The notes: generated by a model from the letters alone, not told the origin. A DNA stretch of 38,111 bases from Jutongia huaianensis (GCF_014384985.1 NZ_JACRSX010000024.1:1-38111); one strand, 5' to 3'. Shown: positions 1 to 8,541, numbered from the stretch's first letter. Made by a program: numbers and translations.

Positions 1-2
1 GT

Positions 3-284
3 TTACGGGTAAAACAAATATTAGTAACTATGATAATTGTAGTCGTGTTGTTTGCAGTAATTTATTTTCTTTTTCTGTTTTCCTCTGATCAAGCTTTTAT
101 TACAAGAATTGAAAATTCATTTTTGACAAGTGTAAATGCAATTTTGATAGGAAATCTGGATATAGATAAAGTCAAAATGGAAAAGGAAAATTTATTCCAG
201 GCAGTTGTTTTGGTTCAGAATGGGATTGGTATATTATATTTTGCGCTGATTACATCGGCTGTGTATAGGAGGATTGCAAGGTGA
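3..284 (+). CDS. C-terminal part of a small membrane protein (start outside window)
   Basis: The frame is open from the first bases of the window, so this is probably the 3' part of a longer gene; an internal ATG at 30 would give an 84-residue protein. Two hydrophobic segments are visible: one right after that Met (residues 1-18) and one near the C-terminus (about 62-78), followed by a basic tail YRRIAR. A charged stretch lies between them. The layout recalls the last part of small ion-channel-like proteins, but no selectivity filter or other diagnostic motif is present, so no function is given. The last codon overlaps the GTG start of the nucleotidyltransferase by 4 bases, which implies co-translation and a two-gene unit. 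Confidence 0.55.
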   Translation, partial: LRVKQILVTMIIVVVLFAVIYFLFLFSSDQAFITRIENSFLTSVNAILIGNLDIDKVKMEKENLFQAVVLVQNGIGILYFALITSAVYRRIAR

Positions 285-1516
285 CTTCTAAAGACGTAAT
301 TGATAAAATAAATGAAGAAATTAAAGATGGTTATTTTCCAAAATCAGTACAAGCTATTATTTTATATGGATCTTGTGCACGCGGAACAAATGATGAAAAT
401 TCAGATATAGATATTTTAGTAATATGTAAATTTGAATCAGATAAAATGACAAATAAAGTGGAAGAGACTATTTTTAAAGCTCTACAAGGATATAATGTAG
501 ACGTATCCATATATGAATCAAAGAAATTTCAGAGATTATTAGAATGTGGCTCTCTATATTTGCACCATATACGGGATGAGGGAAAGATGATATATCAGCG
601 ATGTCCCAAATATAGTAAGGAGTATTTATTCGGAAAACTACGTGACTTTAAGGGAATATCAGAGGATATCTTATTATACGAACGAATGATGAAGAAAACA
701 GCGATAAGTCTGAAAGAGAATCACGCTAATTATTTTGATATAAATATGCTATCTCTATTGGCTCGTAATACGATGATACTTATGTGTTATTTTATGGGAA
801 ATCCACAATATGGAAAAAAGGAAGTATTTGATGCTTGTAATAATATGTTAGGAGACGAATTTTTATTTGATAAAAACAATTATGACAAGTTGATGGAATA
901 TCGTTCATATTATAACAGAAAGAATATTTTTATTACATTGCCGACAGACAAGGAGTGTGGGGGTTATATAAGTCAAGTAGAACAATTGATAATGTTAGCG
1001 TTAGAAAAAATGGACATTAAAAATTCGATTGATAGATTATACTATTTGTTTAAGGATAATCCGGGACATAACTTTTACACATCATATGAGGTTTTTAATG
1101 ATTTTGATAGAGATTTATATTTTGTTTTGAATCAATATATGAAAAAGCAATATAATAGTGTGGTTAATTCTATTACCGAACCTTTTGTCGAAGAACTGAT
1201 AAAAAAGTATGAAGATGATGACTTTGTAAGATGTGTTTATAATGTGATTTTAGATATAAAAGGGGTAAAAAAGAAAAGTAGTAATTATTCAATTGACTGT
1301 CCAGATTTATATACGGAAACAGACGTATTAAATGCTAAAACAATTGGGGGTTATATCAATGATCTTGTTAAAACTATATGTAAAATAAACTTTTTTAACA
1401 AACTATTTGGAAGATTTATTAAAGAAGAGAAAGATGATATAATCAAGGAAATGGATTGTTTGAGGGAATACATTAGAGATAATTTATCAGATATCAAAAC
1501 AGGAAGGCAAATTTAA
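281..1516 (+). CDS. MNT-type nucleotidyltransferase domain protein
   Basis: 411 residues. The N-terminus carries the polymerase-beta-type nucleotidyltransferase signature: LYGSCARG at residues 28-35, two acidic residues in SDIDILV (D42, D44), and a third carboxylate in NVDVSIYE (D74). These are the metal-binding positions of the family, so catalysis (nucleotidyl transfer to a protein or small molecule) is plausible. The remaining ~300 residues are mostly helical and charged; the region around 150-215 resembles the HEPN-like helical partner domains often linked to MNT enzymes, but I see no clear RX4-6H motif. The start is GTG at 281 behind AGGAGG, overlapping the upstream membrane protein as GTGA. 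Antibiotic-modifying, toxin-antitoxin and defence roles are all possible; the sequence does not decide. Confidence 0.7.
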   Translation: MTSKDVIDKINEEIKDGYFPKSVQAIILYGSCARGTNDENSDIDILVICKFESDKMTNKVEETIFKALQGYNVDVSIYESKKFQRLLECGSLYLHHIRDEGKMIYQRCPKYSKEYLFGKLRDFKGISEDILLYERMMKKTAISLKENHANYFDINMLSLLARNTMILMCYFMGNPQYGKKEVFDACNNMLGDEFLFDKNNYDKLMEYRSYYNRKNIFITLPTDKECGGYISQVEQLIMLALEKMDIKNSIDRLYYLFKDNPGHNFYTSYEVFNDFDRDLYFVLNQYMKKQYNSVVNSITEPFVEELIKKYEDDDFVRCVYNVILDIKGVKKKSSNYSIDCPDLYTETDVLNAKTIGGYINDLVKTICKINFFNKLFGRFIKEEKDDIIKEMDCLREYIRDNLSDIKTGRQI

Positions 1517-1558
1517 GCAAATTTAACCAGCAGTTTACAACACAAGATCCATAATTTG

Positions 1559-1567
1559 TGCTATAAT
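1559..1567 (+). promoter_or_regulatory. Extended -10 promoter element before the XRE gene
   Basis: TGCTATAAT matches an extended -10 (TGnTATAAT) about 80 bases before the start codon at 1648. No good -35 is seen at 17 bases, which extended -10 promoters can tolerate. Confidence 0.4.
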
Positions 1568-1647
1568 CATTTCCATATTGACACGACAGTATCTGGTACA
1601 ACAAAATTCTGACAAGCAAATAGTGATTTGAAAGAAGGAGGCACAGT

Positions 1648-1917
1648 ATGGAACGACCGCATTTTGATATTGTGGCAAGCGGAAAGCGAATGAGACAGAT
1701 TCGCAAGCAGAGGAATCTCTCTGTTAAGCAGGTCATGGAATATATGGGATTTGAATCGACACAGGCCGTATATAAATGGGAAGCAGGAAAATGTTATCCC
1801 CAGGCCGACAATCTGGTAGCCTTAGCAATCTTATATCACGTAAGCCCGATGGAGCTTTTAGTGGAGGAGGACCTTGTGTCCTCCTCTGTTTGCGTTCAAG
1901 GGAAAATTGCGGCATAG
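1648..1917 (+). CDS. XRE-family helix-turn-helix regulator
   Basis: 89 residues, a single HTH_3 domain. The segment from SGKRMRQIRKQRNLSVKQV through the recognition helix region STQAVYKWEAGKCYPQADN is the classical Cro/C1 pattern, with the conserved W-E-x-G after helix 3. A good GAAGGAGG lies 7 bases before the ATG. It stands alone, about 240 bases before the DUF2828 gene on the same strand. It may act on the inverted repeat at 2107-2134, though that is only positional inference. DNA-binding regulator, target unknown. Confidence 0.85.
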   Translation: MERPHFDIVASGKRMRQIRKQRNLSVKQVMEYMGFESTQAVYKWEAGKCYPQADNLVALAILYHVSPMELLVEEDLVSSSVCVQGKIAA

Positions 1918-1941
1918 AGAAAATACAGCTGGAATATAAAT

Positions 1942-2055
1942 ATGGAGTTTGAAAAAGTGAACTACTGGTTGCTCGACATCTTTCTTCCGGCAGGGTATGA
2001 TAGGTTCATCAACAAAATACAGACGCATACAGCAGATTATTTGATTAAATTATAA
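1942..2055 (+). CDS. Doubtful 37-residue ORF
   Basis: ATG at 1942 opens a 37-codon frame containing YWLLDIFLPAGYDRF and ending in TAA at 2053. The composition looks protein-like, but no clear ribosome binding site precedes it and I do not recognise it. It could be a remnant of a longer gene or chance. Confidence 0.2.
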   Translation: MEFEKVNYWLLDIFLPAGYDRFINKIQTHTADYLIKL

Positions 2056-2106
2056 TGGATGACAATATATAAAAAAGTTTTATATTTTCTGCGTCTGGTG
2101 AAATGA

Positions 2107-2134
2107 CACGGGGGTGACAAATGTTACACCCGTG
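2107..2134 (+). repeat. 12-bp inverted repeat / stem-loop before the DUF2828 gene
   Basis: The arms CACGGGGGTGAC and GTTACACCCGTG flank a 4-base loop AAAT; ten Watson-Crick pairs, one G-T pair and one mismatch. It ends 23 bases before the ATG at 2158, just ahead of the ribosome binding site. There is no T-run, so a terminator is unlikely. An operator dyad or an RNA hairpin in the leader are the options. Confidence 0.5.
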
Positions 2135-2157
2135 TTTGCAAATGAAGGAGGGAGACC

Positions 2158-3795
2158 ATGAAAAGAGCATTTTGGTTTGATGAATCCTATACGGATCAGC
2201 AAATGGTAGACGCAATGCGCACCAAAAAGATTCACGCAGTTCATTTTATGAAAAGATATAAAAACCGCTCTGTGACGGAAAACGGTGCCATGGGATACCG
2301 CACGACCGGTAAAGCATTGCTTGATCTGAATTTCAAGGTTTCCTATTTGAGAGATAGTGATGAGGAATACATAGTCGAAGAATTTATAAAAGCATATCAT
2401 GAATCGCCAAAGTATGCGGTTAAATGGCTTTTTTACCTGAGAGATATTCTGGAAGGATTGGGGGAGAGAAGAACCTTCCGGATCTGCCTGAAATATTTGG
2501 CGAAATCTCATTTTGATATTGCAAAGGCTGTGCTCCCTTATATTCCACAGTATGGCAGATATGATGATGCGCTGGTGTTGCTGGAGACGGAGCTGGCAGG
2601 AAACGTGGCATCTATGTATCGCAGACAGCTTGCCCAGGATCTGAAAGACATGGGGCAGCATAGACCGGTTTCGCTTCTGGCAAAATGGCTGCCTAGCATC
2701 AATACATCATCTGCGCAGACCAGAAAATACGCAGGAATACTTTGTCGATATTTTCAAATGTCTCCTAAGGTATATCGTCAGACATTATCCAAGCTTCGGG
2801 CATACAGTAATGTGGTAGAATCAAAAATGTCTGCATTGAACTGGTCAGAAATTGATTACGAAACCGTTCCGGCGAAGGCGAATATGATATATGATAAAGC
2901 GTTTGAAAAACATGATATTTACAGAAGATATTTGTACCTGATTAAAGTGTTTATGGGGGATGGCAAGCTTAATACCAATGGTCTTATGCCGTATGAAATT
3001 GTACATCGTATCACGAAAAACGGTTTTTACGGTGGATTGCGGGAGGACAATCTGGCAGAAATGTTGTGGAAAAAAATAATTGAGGATGGCTTCAAAAATG
3101 AGTGGGGGTTCGAGGATGCCATTGTTGTGGCGGATGGCTCCGGAAGTATGTATGCTAAGGCGTCCGGCAGCAGTTCCGTCCTGGCGATAGAAATCTGTAA
3201 TTCTCTTGCGATTTATTTTGCAGAGCAGCTCAAAGGTGTTTTTCACAATAAGGCCATTACCTTCAGCGGACATCCGGAGTTTATCGATCTGCAGGACGAT
3301 ACAAGCCTGAGGGACAAGCTGGAGATCATGCGTGCCTATAGTGACGTTGCCAATACAAATATAGAGGCAGTTTTTAATCTGATTCTTGACATGGCAAAAT
3401 GTCAAAATGTCCCAAGAGAAGAGCTTCCGAAGCAGGTGTTGATCATATCGGATATGGAGTTTGATCAGGCCACTGCTTCCGGTTACGTGCCGTGGGAAAA
3501 TGAAAAATGGGACAGACCCAATGAGACATTATTTCGAAAGATTGAAAGGAGATACCAAGAAAACGGCTATCGAATGCCTCGTCTTATCTTCTGGAATGTG
3601 TGTGGACGGACAAATACGATACCAAAAGTAGACAACGAGGAAGGCTTGTGCCTTCTTTCGGGATTTTCTCAAAACGCTATGAGGGTGGCGGCGAATAAAC
3701 AAAAAAAGGATCCTTATGAGGCACTGATCGCATTGCTGGATTCGCCGAGATACCGGGTGATCGGGGAGGCAATTAAGATTGAAGATAATCCCTGA
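2158..3795 (+). CDS. DUF2828 family protein with vWA domain (Ro60/TROVE-like)
   Basis: 545 residues. The N-terminal two thirds match DUF2828 as I know it: FYLRDILEGLGERRTF (about residues 92-107), IPQYGRYDDAL, and the segment VSLLAKWLPSINTSS. The C-terminal part is a von Willebrand A domain with the MIDAS signature DGSGSM at 326-331. DUF2828 proteins share the HEAT-like plus vWA architecture of TROVE/Ro60 proteins, which bind small structured RNAs. No biochemical role for bacterial DUF2828 is known to me. GAAGGAGGGAGACC precedes the ATG. The gene ends exactly where a truncated, opposite-facing TetR gene begins, which suggests it arrived by recombination. Confidence 0.8.
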   Translation: MKRAFWFDESYTDQQMVDAMRTKKIHAVHFMKRYKNRSVTENGAMGYRTTGKALLDLNFKVSYLRDSDEEYIVEEFIKAYHESPKYAVKWLFYLRDILEGLGERRTFRICLKYLAKSHFDIAKAVLPYIPQYGRYDDALVLLETELAGNVASMYRRQLAQDLKDMGQHRPVSLLAKWLPSINTSSAQTRKYAGILCRYFQMSPKVYRQTLSKLRAYSNVVESKMSALNWSEIDYETVPAKANMIYDKAFEKHDIYRRYLYLIKVFMGDGKLNTNGLMPYEIVHRITKNGFYGGLREDNLAEMLWKKIIEDGFKNEWGFEDAIVVADGSGSMYAKASGSSSVLAIEICNSLAIYFAEQLKGVFHNKAITFSGHPEFIDLQDDTSLRDKLEIMRAYSDVANTNIEAVFNLILDMAKCQNVPREELPKQVLIISDMEFDQATASGYVPWENEKWDRPNETLFRKIERRYQENGYRMPRLIFWNVCGRTNTIPKVDNEEGLCLLSGFSQNAMRVAANKQKKDPYEALIALLDSPRYRVIGEAIKIEDNP

Positions 3796-3980
3796 ACGGT
3801 CTTGTCTAGCAGTGTGCAAAAGAGATCTTCTTTTGCCTTGTAATGTTCATAAAATGCACCGAGAGCGAAACCGGCATCAGAAACAATCTTACGTAGGGAA
3901 GCACTTTTGAACCCGTAATTTAAAAAATGCTTTTTGGCACTTGCCAGTATCAGTTCCTGTGTTTCTGTATAGTCTGTCAT
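3796..3980 (-). pseudogene. Truncated TetR-family regulator (N-terminal HTH only)
   Basis: Reading leftward from ATG at 3980 gives a TetR N-terminus: ILASAKKHFLNYGFKSASL, then IVSDAGFALGAFYEHYKAKE, the typical HTH plus YxHYxxKEDL region. Family resemblance stops after about 60 residues, where the frame enters the 3' end of the DUF2828 gene (3795). Full TetR proteins are about 190 residues, so the ligand-binding domain is lost. GAGGCG lies upstream of the ATG, and a perfect operator-like dyad sits at 3993-4009. A start at 4001 is open but lies inside that dyad, so 3980 is preferred. Confidence 0.7.
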
Positions 3981-3992
3981 TACAATCGCCTC

Positions 3993-4009
3993 ATATATCA
4001 CTGATATAT
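3993..4009. promoter_or_regulatory. Perfect 8+1+8 dyad, likely TetR operator
   Basis: ATATATCA-C-TGATATAT is a perfect palindrome around one central base, 13 bases upstream of the truncated TetR start. This is the usual place and size of a TetR self-operator. The regulator that should bind it is broken. Confidence 0.55.
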
Positions 4010-4061
4010 AAAGTTTGGTGGATAGGATTGGGAAAGTCGAGGGGGAAATAATGGAACAGTC

Positions 4062-5009
4062 TTACGGGAGATGTTTATTTCTTCGATAATCCAATGGCTT
4101 CATGTGGTAGAAATCTTTAAAAACCTTTGCAAACCGCCCCTGGTTTACATATCCGCAGGCTCTTGCTATGTCTGAAATATTTTGGTCAGATTCTGAAAGT
4201 AATTTAGCTGCCAGTTCCATGCGCTTATGGTTCAAATATGTGGAAAGATTCATACCATAAACAGAACGGAAATAATTTTTGAGGCTTGTCTCACTGACAC
4301 TCAGGGAAGCAGCTATGCGGGCTGCCGAAATGTGACGGCTGAGATCCGTGAGAAGAATTTCCTGAGCTTTTTTTGCAAGTGCAGCCTGTGTACGGGTAAG
4401 AAATGGCTGTGAGCTTTGCATCAGGAGTCTGTGATCTGCCAGATGTAAAAGAATCTGCAGGCACAGTAGCCGGATATTCCCAACAGAATAAATCTGACGG
4501 TTCTGCTCCAACAACTTCCACAGCGTAAGAAATGGTTCAGATGTGATACAGGAAACAGCTTTCTCATAGAAATCGGAAAGCTGTTCAAAATCAATGGCGA
4601 ACCGTTTCAGTATCTGTCTGGTTTCTTCGGTAAAGGTATCCGGCATGGCATAGATCTCCCAGCCCTGATAGAACCCGGATGGGTAATAAAAGGAATCCTG
4701 AACCATTTGGGTGCTGACGCTCATATGATTTTTATCTATGTAGCTGTAATTGTCCTCGGATAAATGAAATTCGCAGCGCCCTTCAAGACAAAAATTCACA
4801 ATCAGTAAATGTTCGAAAGATAGGCCGCCAGATACGGGGACGGTAGTCGTGTGGATATCATTGAAGGCAAGGTAGATTCCCGGAAGAATGGAATAATAGG
4901 TCAGTGCCATATATCCGTCCGGCATTTCCTGATAAATCTCTATCTGCTCTTTTTTGCCCTGTAAGAACATTTGGATATCTTCGTTAAAAGCTAAATTATC
5001 TTTTTTCAT
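4062..5009 (-). CDS. AraC-family transcriptional regulator
   Basis: 315 residues. The C-terminal ~100 residues are a canonical AraC double HTH: first helix pair around HISAARIAASLSVSETSLKN, then YLNHKRMELAAKLL and ISDIARACGYVNQGRFAKVF, ending in the common KPLDYRR. The N-terminal ~200 residues are a variable effector-sensing part without a clear cupin signature. The gene faces away from feoA across a 293-base gap. Divergent AraC regulators of this general type control iron or siderophore uptake genes in several Firmicutes, so control of feoAB is a reasonable inference from position only. AAGGAG lies 12 bases before the start. Confidence 0.85.
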   Translation of the reverse strand: MKKDNLAFNEDIQMFLQGKKEQIEIYQEMPDGYMALTYYSILPGIYLAFNDIHTTTVPVSGGLSFEHLLIVNFCLEGRCEFHLSEDNYSYIDKNHMSVSTQMVQDSFYYPSGFYQGWEIYAMPDTFTEETRQILKRFAIDFEQLSDFYEKAVSCITSEPFLTLWKLLEQNRQIYSVGNIRLLCLQILLHLADHRLLMQSSQPFLTRTQAALAKKAQEILLTDLSRHISAARIAASLSVSETSLKNYFRSVYGMNLSTYLNHKRMELAAKLLSESDQNISDIARACGYVNQGRFAKVFKDFYHMKPLDYRRNKHLP

Positions 5010-5097
5010 AGATCAGGTCATCTCCTTATCTTTATGCCCGCAGGCAGAATCATGTCCTGCTGTTCCTAATTATTGCAGTCATTTATTTTTTAATAGT

Positions 5098-5106
5098 ATT
5101 ATAGCA
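5098..5106 (-). promoter_or_regulatory. Extended -10 element for the AraC gene
   Basis: On the minus strand this reads TGCTATAAT, an extended -10, about 90 bases before the AraC start. No convincing -35 is seen. Confidence 0.35.
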
Positions 5107-5172
5107 AAGAATGAAAGTGATTCACAGGAACAAAAATAAGAAAATGCTAAACAGACCTTTTTTACCGGAACT

Positions 5173-5198
5173 GGTATAGATTTATTTTCTTATATACC
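5173..5198. promoter_or_regulatory. GGTATA...TATACC dyad in the araC-feoA gap
   Basis: Six-base arms separated by 14 bases, about 105 bases before feoA. It could be an operator for the AraC or an iron regulator, but it does not match a Fur or DtxR box that I can recognise. Confidence 0.2.
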
Positions 5199-5302
5199 GT
5201 AAGCTTTATACAAGAGTTAGAAGCAACGAACTTATAGGTGTAAAAGGATAGGGTATCATCCGATTCATAAACGCTACAGTGATGCTGAAAAGGAGGAGGA
5301 AA

Positions 5303-5527
5303 ATGAGATTATCAGAAGTAACAGAGGGCAGCAAGGTAAAAGTAAATGCTATTTTGGGAAAACGTCATCTGCTCTCCAGACTGATCGGAGTGGGACTCGC
5401 AGAAGGAGCTCTGCTTCAGGTAGTGCAAAATGAAAAAGGGCAGCCGGTATTATTTTACTGTAGGGATTCTGTTATTGTATTAAGCGAGAAAGACTGTAAA
5501 AAAATTGAAGTGGAGGTACGACAATGA
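5303..5527 (+). CDS. feoA: Ferrous iron transport protein A
   Basis: About 74 residues from ATG at 5303, an SH3-like FeoA protein. It starts MRLSEVTEGSKVKV, contains LIGVGLAEGALLQVV and ends with the strand region DSVIVLSEKDCKKIEV; the conserved G-x-x-G-hydrophobic pattern is present. FeoA is a cytoplasmic accessory of the FeoB Fe2+ transporter. The frame is open to an ATG at 5279, but AAAAGGAGGAGG directly precedes 5303, so that start is chosen. The stop overlaps the feoB ATG by 4 bases (ATGA), which fixes it as the first gene of a feoAB operon. Confidence 0.9.
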   Translation: MRLSEVTEGSKVKVNAILGKRHLLSRLIGVGLAEGALLQVVQNEKGQPVLFYCRDSVIVLSEKDCKKIEVEVRQ

Positions 5528-7464
5528 AGGAAAAAATGATTGCATTACTGGGACAGCCAAATTGTGGTAAATCCTCCGTGTTCAATGGACTGACAGGTTC
5601 CCATCAGCATGTAGGAAACTGGCCGGGAAAGACAGTAGAACATAAGGAAGGAATCTTTCGGTTTGGGGGAGAAACATACCGGGTAGTAGACTTGCCGGGA
5701 AGCTACAGTTTATCAGCCGGTTCGGATGAGGAAGTTATCACGACAGAGTACATAAGATCCGGAGAGGCAGATCTTGTAGCGATACTTGTGGACAGTTCTC
5801 AGCTGGAACGTTCCCTTTATATGGTAGCGGATTTTGTTGGCATAAAAATTCCGGTTCTGCTGATCCTGAATATGATGGATGTTGCAGAGCAGAAAGGAAT
5901 AGAGATTCATACCGAGATACTTCAGGAAAAGCTTGGGATTCCTGTGATCGGATTCGTGGCTGCTGAGAACAGGGGATATGGAAATCTCAAAGAGCAGATT
6001 GCGGAAGCATTGAAAAATCCCCGGATGATGGAACAATCCCTGCTGATGGAACGTTATGCCGGAGATTCTTCTATTCCTTTCTCGGAAATGATTGCAAGGG
6101 AAAAGGGAACGGGCATATATACAAGAGAGAAGCAGGCAATTCTGGCTTTTGAGAAGGAAGACAAAAATCTGATGCGGTCAGGCAGGAATAAATACGACTT
6201 CATTGATATGCTGTTGGATGGAGCTGTCAAAAAGACGAAGGTAAAATCAGGACTTGAGCGGTTTGACAGGAAAGCACTTGGCAGGCATTCCGGTAAGTGG
6301 ATTGCTTTCGGTATAATCCTTGCTGGCATGGCAGGAGCAATGCTGATCGCTTCACCGATCATGGTACTTGGTTTTGCGATTCCTGGTGGACTCACACCGC
6401 TTTTGGAAAAGCTGATGAATATGTTTGGCGTGTGGAAACCTCTTGCAGAGCTTGTATGCGTGGTTCTGCCAAATGTGCTGGCGTTTACCATTGCCATGGC
6501 TGGATTTGTGCTTGGCGTTACGTTTATATTCGCATTGATTGAAGATGTCGGGTACATGGCCCGTATTGCGGTAGTGTTTAATAAAGCCATGGAAAGACTG
6601 GGACTGCAGGGAAAAAGCGTGTGCTCGTTTCTGATGAGTCTTGGCTGCAACATGGCAGGAGTTGCGGGAAGCCGTGTAATTGACAGTACCGGTCAGAGGT
6701 TCCTTACCATGATTCTGGTATGGAGCATCCCATGTGGTTCCACCTTGTCCCTGGCACCGATGCTGGCATCCATTTTCTTCGGACCGCTGGGCAGTTTTCT
6801 GGTGCTGTTGTTTATGCTGGTGATTACGCTTGGTTCTATGTTCCTTGCCTCGAAGATTTTTGGCAGACAGTTGATCGGGGAAGAGGATGAGCATGGTATT
6901 ATCATGGAACTTCCACCTTATCATAAACCAAAATGGGGACATATTGTGCGGATGACGCTTGCAAAAGCGAAGGATATTTTTGTTCGTGCTTTTCGTGTGA
7001 TTTTTCTCGTGTCAGTTGTTTTCTACCTGCTTTCCTACAGCTGGTTTGGAAATATAAGTATTCTTGCGGCGTTTGGACAGCTGATCGCTCCGGTAACAGA
7101 GTTCTTTGGAATGACATGGCAGATGTTTATGGCATATCTTTCTTCCATGGTAACTAAGGAATCCCTGTTGGGAGTGATCAATGCACTTTATAATAATTCT
7201 GATGTGGTATCAGCGGCATTCAATGCCAAATCCACAGGCATGACAGAGGGCATGGCACAGCTTCTTCCGCAGGTGATCAGCAAACCACAGGCACTGGGGT
7301 TTATTATGGCAATTGTATTTAATGTGCCATGCACGATGACGGTGGCAGCAACTTTCCAGGAGAATCATTCAAAAAAATGGATTGCTTTGCCGGTATTATA
7401 TTATCTTGTGTTTTCACTGATTCTTTCCTGTGTGTTTTACCACATCGGAATGCTGATCTGGTAA
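5524..7464 (+). CDS. feoB: Ferrous iron transporter B
   Basis: 646 residues. The cytoplasmic G domain is complete: G1 GQPNCGKSS (10-18), G3 DLPG (56-59), G4 NMMD (116-119). After a linker to about residue 255 the membrane part follows, with two Gate repeats; the region GYMARIAVVFNKAMERLGL and the Cys-containing SLGCNMAGV and IPCGSTLSLAP segments match FeoB pore motifs. It moves Fe2+ across the cytoplasmic membrane. The length is slightly shorter than many FeoB proteins (about 700), mainly in the linker, with no break in frame. Translationally coupled to feoA. No FeoC-like gene follows. Confidence 0.95.
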   Translation: MKEKMIALLGQPNCGKSSVFNGLTGSHQHVGNWPGKTVEHKEGIFRFGGETYRVVDLPGSYSLSAGSDEEVITTEYIRSGEADLVAILVDSSQLERSLYMVADFVGIKIPVLLILNMMDVAEQKGIEIHTEILQEKLGIPVIGFVAAENRGYGNLKEQIAEALKNPRMMEQSLLMERYAGDSSIPFSEMIAREKGTGIYTREKQAILAFEKEDKNLMRSGRNKYDFIDMLLDGAVKKTKVKSGLERFDRKALGRHSGKWIAFGIILAGMAGAMLIASPIMVLGFAIPGGLTPLLEKLMNMFGVWKPLAELVCVVLPNVLAFTIAMAGFVLGVTFIFALIEDVGYMARIAVVFNKAMERLGLQGKSVCSFLMSLGCNMAGVAGSRVIDSTGQRFLTMILVWSIPCGSTLSLAPMLASIFFGPLGSFLVLLFMLVITLGSMFLASKIFGRQLIGEEDEHGIIMELPPYHKPKWGHIVRMTLAKAKDIFVRAFRVIFLVSVVFYLLSYSWFGNISILAAFGQLIAPVTEFFGMTWQMFMAYLSSMVTKESLLGVINALYNNSDVVSAAFNAKSTGMTEGMAQLLPQVISKPQALGFIMAIVFNVPCTMTVAATFQENHSKKWIALPVLYYLVFSLILSCVFYHIGMLIW

Positions 7465-7527
7465 CATTATATGATGAAGTATGAGTAAGCCGGAGGAGTT
7501 GATCCGGGTATAAGAAAGAGAAAACCT

Positions 7528-7740
7528 GAAAGGAAGATATTCATCAAACTTTCGTTTCGGGAGCTGATTATCGTCCCAGGGTTTATGTAAAACATAGATG
7601 GTGAAGAAACGAAGCTGGGAAATGGCGGCATTAACGGTTCTTTCAGAAAGATTTCGTTCTTTTTGAAGCCACTTGATATAATCACGCAGATCCTGCCAGG
7701 AAACATCTTCGGGAGATTTGCGAATTATGTATTGTTGATG
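7528..7740 (-). pseudogene. Fragment of a tyrosine recombinase (N-terminal SAM-like domain)
   Basis: On the minus strand about 70 residues read as a phage-integrase core-binding domain: SPEDVSWQDLRDYIKWLQKE followed by NLSERTVNAAISQLRFFTIY and KPWDDNQLPKRKF. This part is typical of integrases carried by IS91-like and similar transposons. The catalytic domain is absent; the frame to the left runs into feoB 3' sequence and to the right into the Fic remnant. A relic only. Confidence 0.55.
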
Positions 7741-7803
7741 TAAAGCTGATTGTCTTTGTCTCGGACGAATCCCCAGTGGAGGGAATGCTCCGCAGCATAG
7801 TTC

Positions 7804-8313
7804 TTGAATGACTTCTCGCAGTTTGACGAGAATCTTGGCACGAGGGCAGCCCTGACGGAGAAATTTATCAAAGAACTTCACTTGATTTTGAAGAATGGCA
7901 CCAGCGATTCCAGAAAAGATTGGTTTGCCGTTGGGGATTATAAGAAACTTCCGAATGAAGTCGGTGGCATGGATACAGCCCTTCCGGAAGAAGTTGCCGA
8001 TAAAATGAAGATCTTGCTGACGGAATACAACGCCAAAGAAGAAAAGACCTTTGCAGATATTCTGGATTTTTATGTGAAGTTAGAGCGGATTCATCCGTTC
8101 CAGGACGGCAACGACCGAGTGGGAAGACTGATTATGTTTAAGGAGTGTCTGAAATACAATATTGTTCCATTCATTATTGAGGGCAATCTGAAAATGTTCT
8201 ATTACCGTGGATTGAAGGAATAGGACAACGAAAAAGGTTATCTGACAGATATCTGTCTGGCAGCGCAAGATAAATATAAAGCATATTTGGATTATTTTAG
8301 GATTGAATATTAA
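7804..8313 (+). pseudogene. Decayed Fic-family protein
   Basis: From 7804 the frame reads as the middle of a Fic protein: LTEKFIKELHLILKNGTSDS, DWFAVGDYKKLPNEVGG, and the active-site loop HPFQDGNDRVGR. Fic enzymes transfer AMP from ATP to target hydroxyls. Three defects are visible. The N-terminal part is missing. The loop has GND where HPFxxGNGR is expected. TAG at 8221 interrupts GLKE-(W)-DNEKGYL, after which the proper C-terminus continues in frame (DICLAAQDKYKAYLDYFR) to TAA at 8311. A Trp-to-amber change explains the stop. Confidence 0.75.
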
Positions 8314-8401
8314 ACGAGCTAATTTCCAGACTATATAATAGGGAAAATGACTTTTGGAAAAAGGCAAACAAAGAATTGAATTATAAATGGAGAAAGTGGA
8401 T

Positions 8402-8497
8402 ATGAATGCAACAATGATAAAAATACTATTCATTTGCCACGGCAGGACTTTGAAAGGTCTTATAAATCAAGGAATAATGGGGCAAAACGGGGCATAG
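8402..8497 (+). pseudogene. 31-residue scrap resembling a phosphatase N-terminus
   Basis: ATG at 8402 reads MNATMIKILFICHGRTLKG and stops after 31 codons. ILFICHG resembles the start of low-molecular-weight tyrosine phosphatases (C-x5-R loop), but the loop is not intact. It lies in an otherwise gene-free stretch (8314-8809) that also holds one copy of a dispersed repeat and two inverted repeats. Probably a mobile-element relic. Confidence 0.25.
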
Positions 8498-8499
8498 TA

Positions 8500-8541
8500 T
8501 GGTAGTCAGAACATTTTGGAACTACGGTAATACTACGAATG
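8500..8541 (+). repeat. Dispersed imperfect direct repeat, copy 1
   Basis: TGGTAGTCAGAACATTTTGG followed by ACTACGGTAATACTACGAATG. A second copy lies at 11023-11063 in the same orientation; the last 21 bases differ at 2 positions. The two copies bracket the AAA_14 ATPase and the two XRE genes. Confidence 0.55.

Noticed and set aside
6054..6942. Minus-strand ORFs opposite feoB
   Set aside because: Overlapping frames within a clear FeoB coding sequence; composition is typical of antisense shadows.
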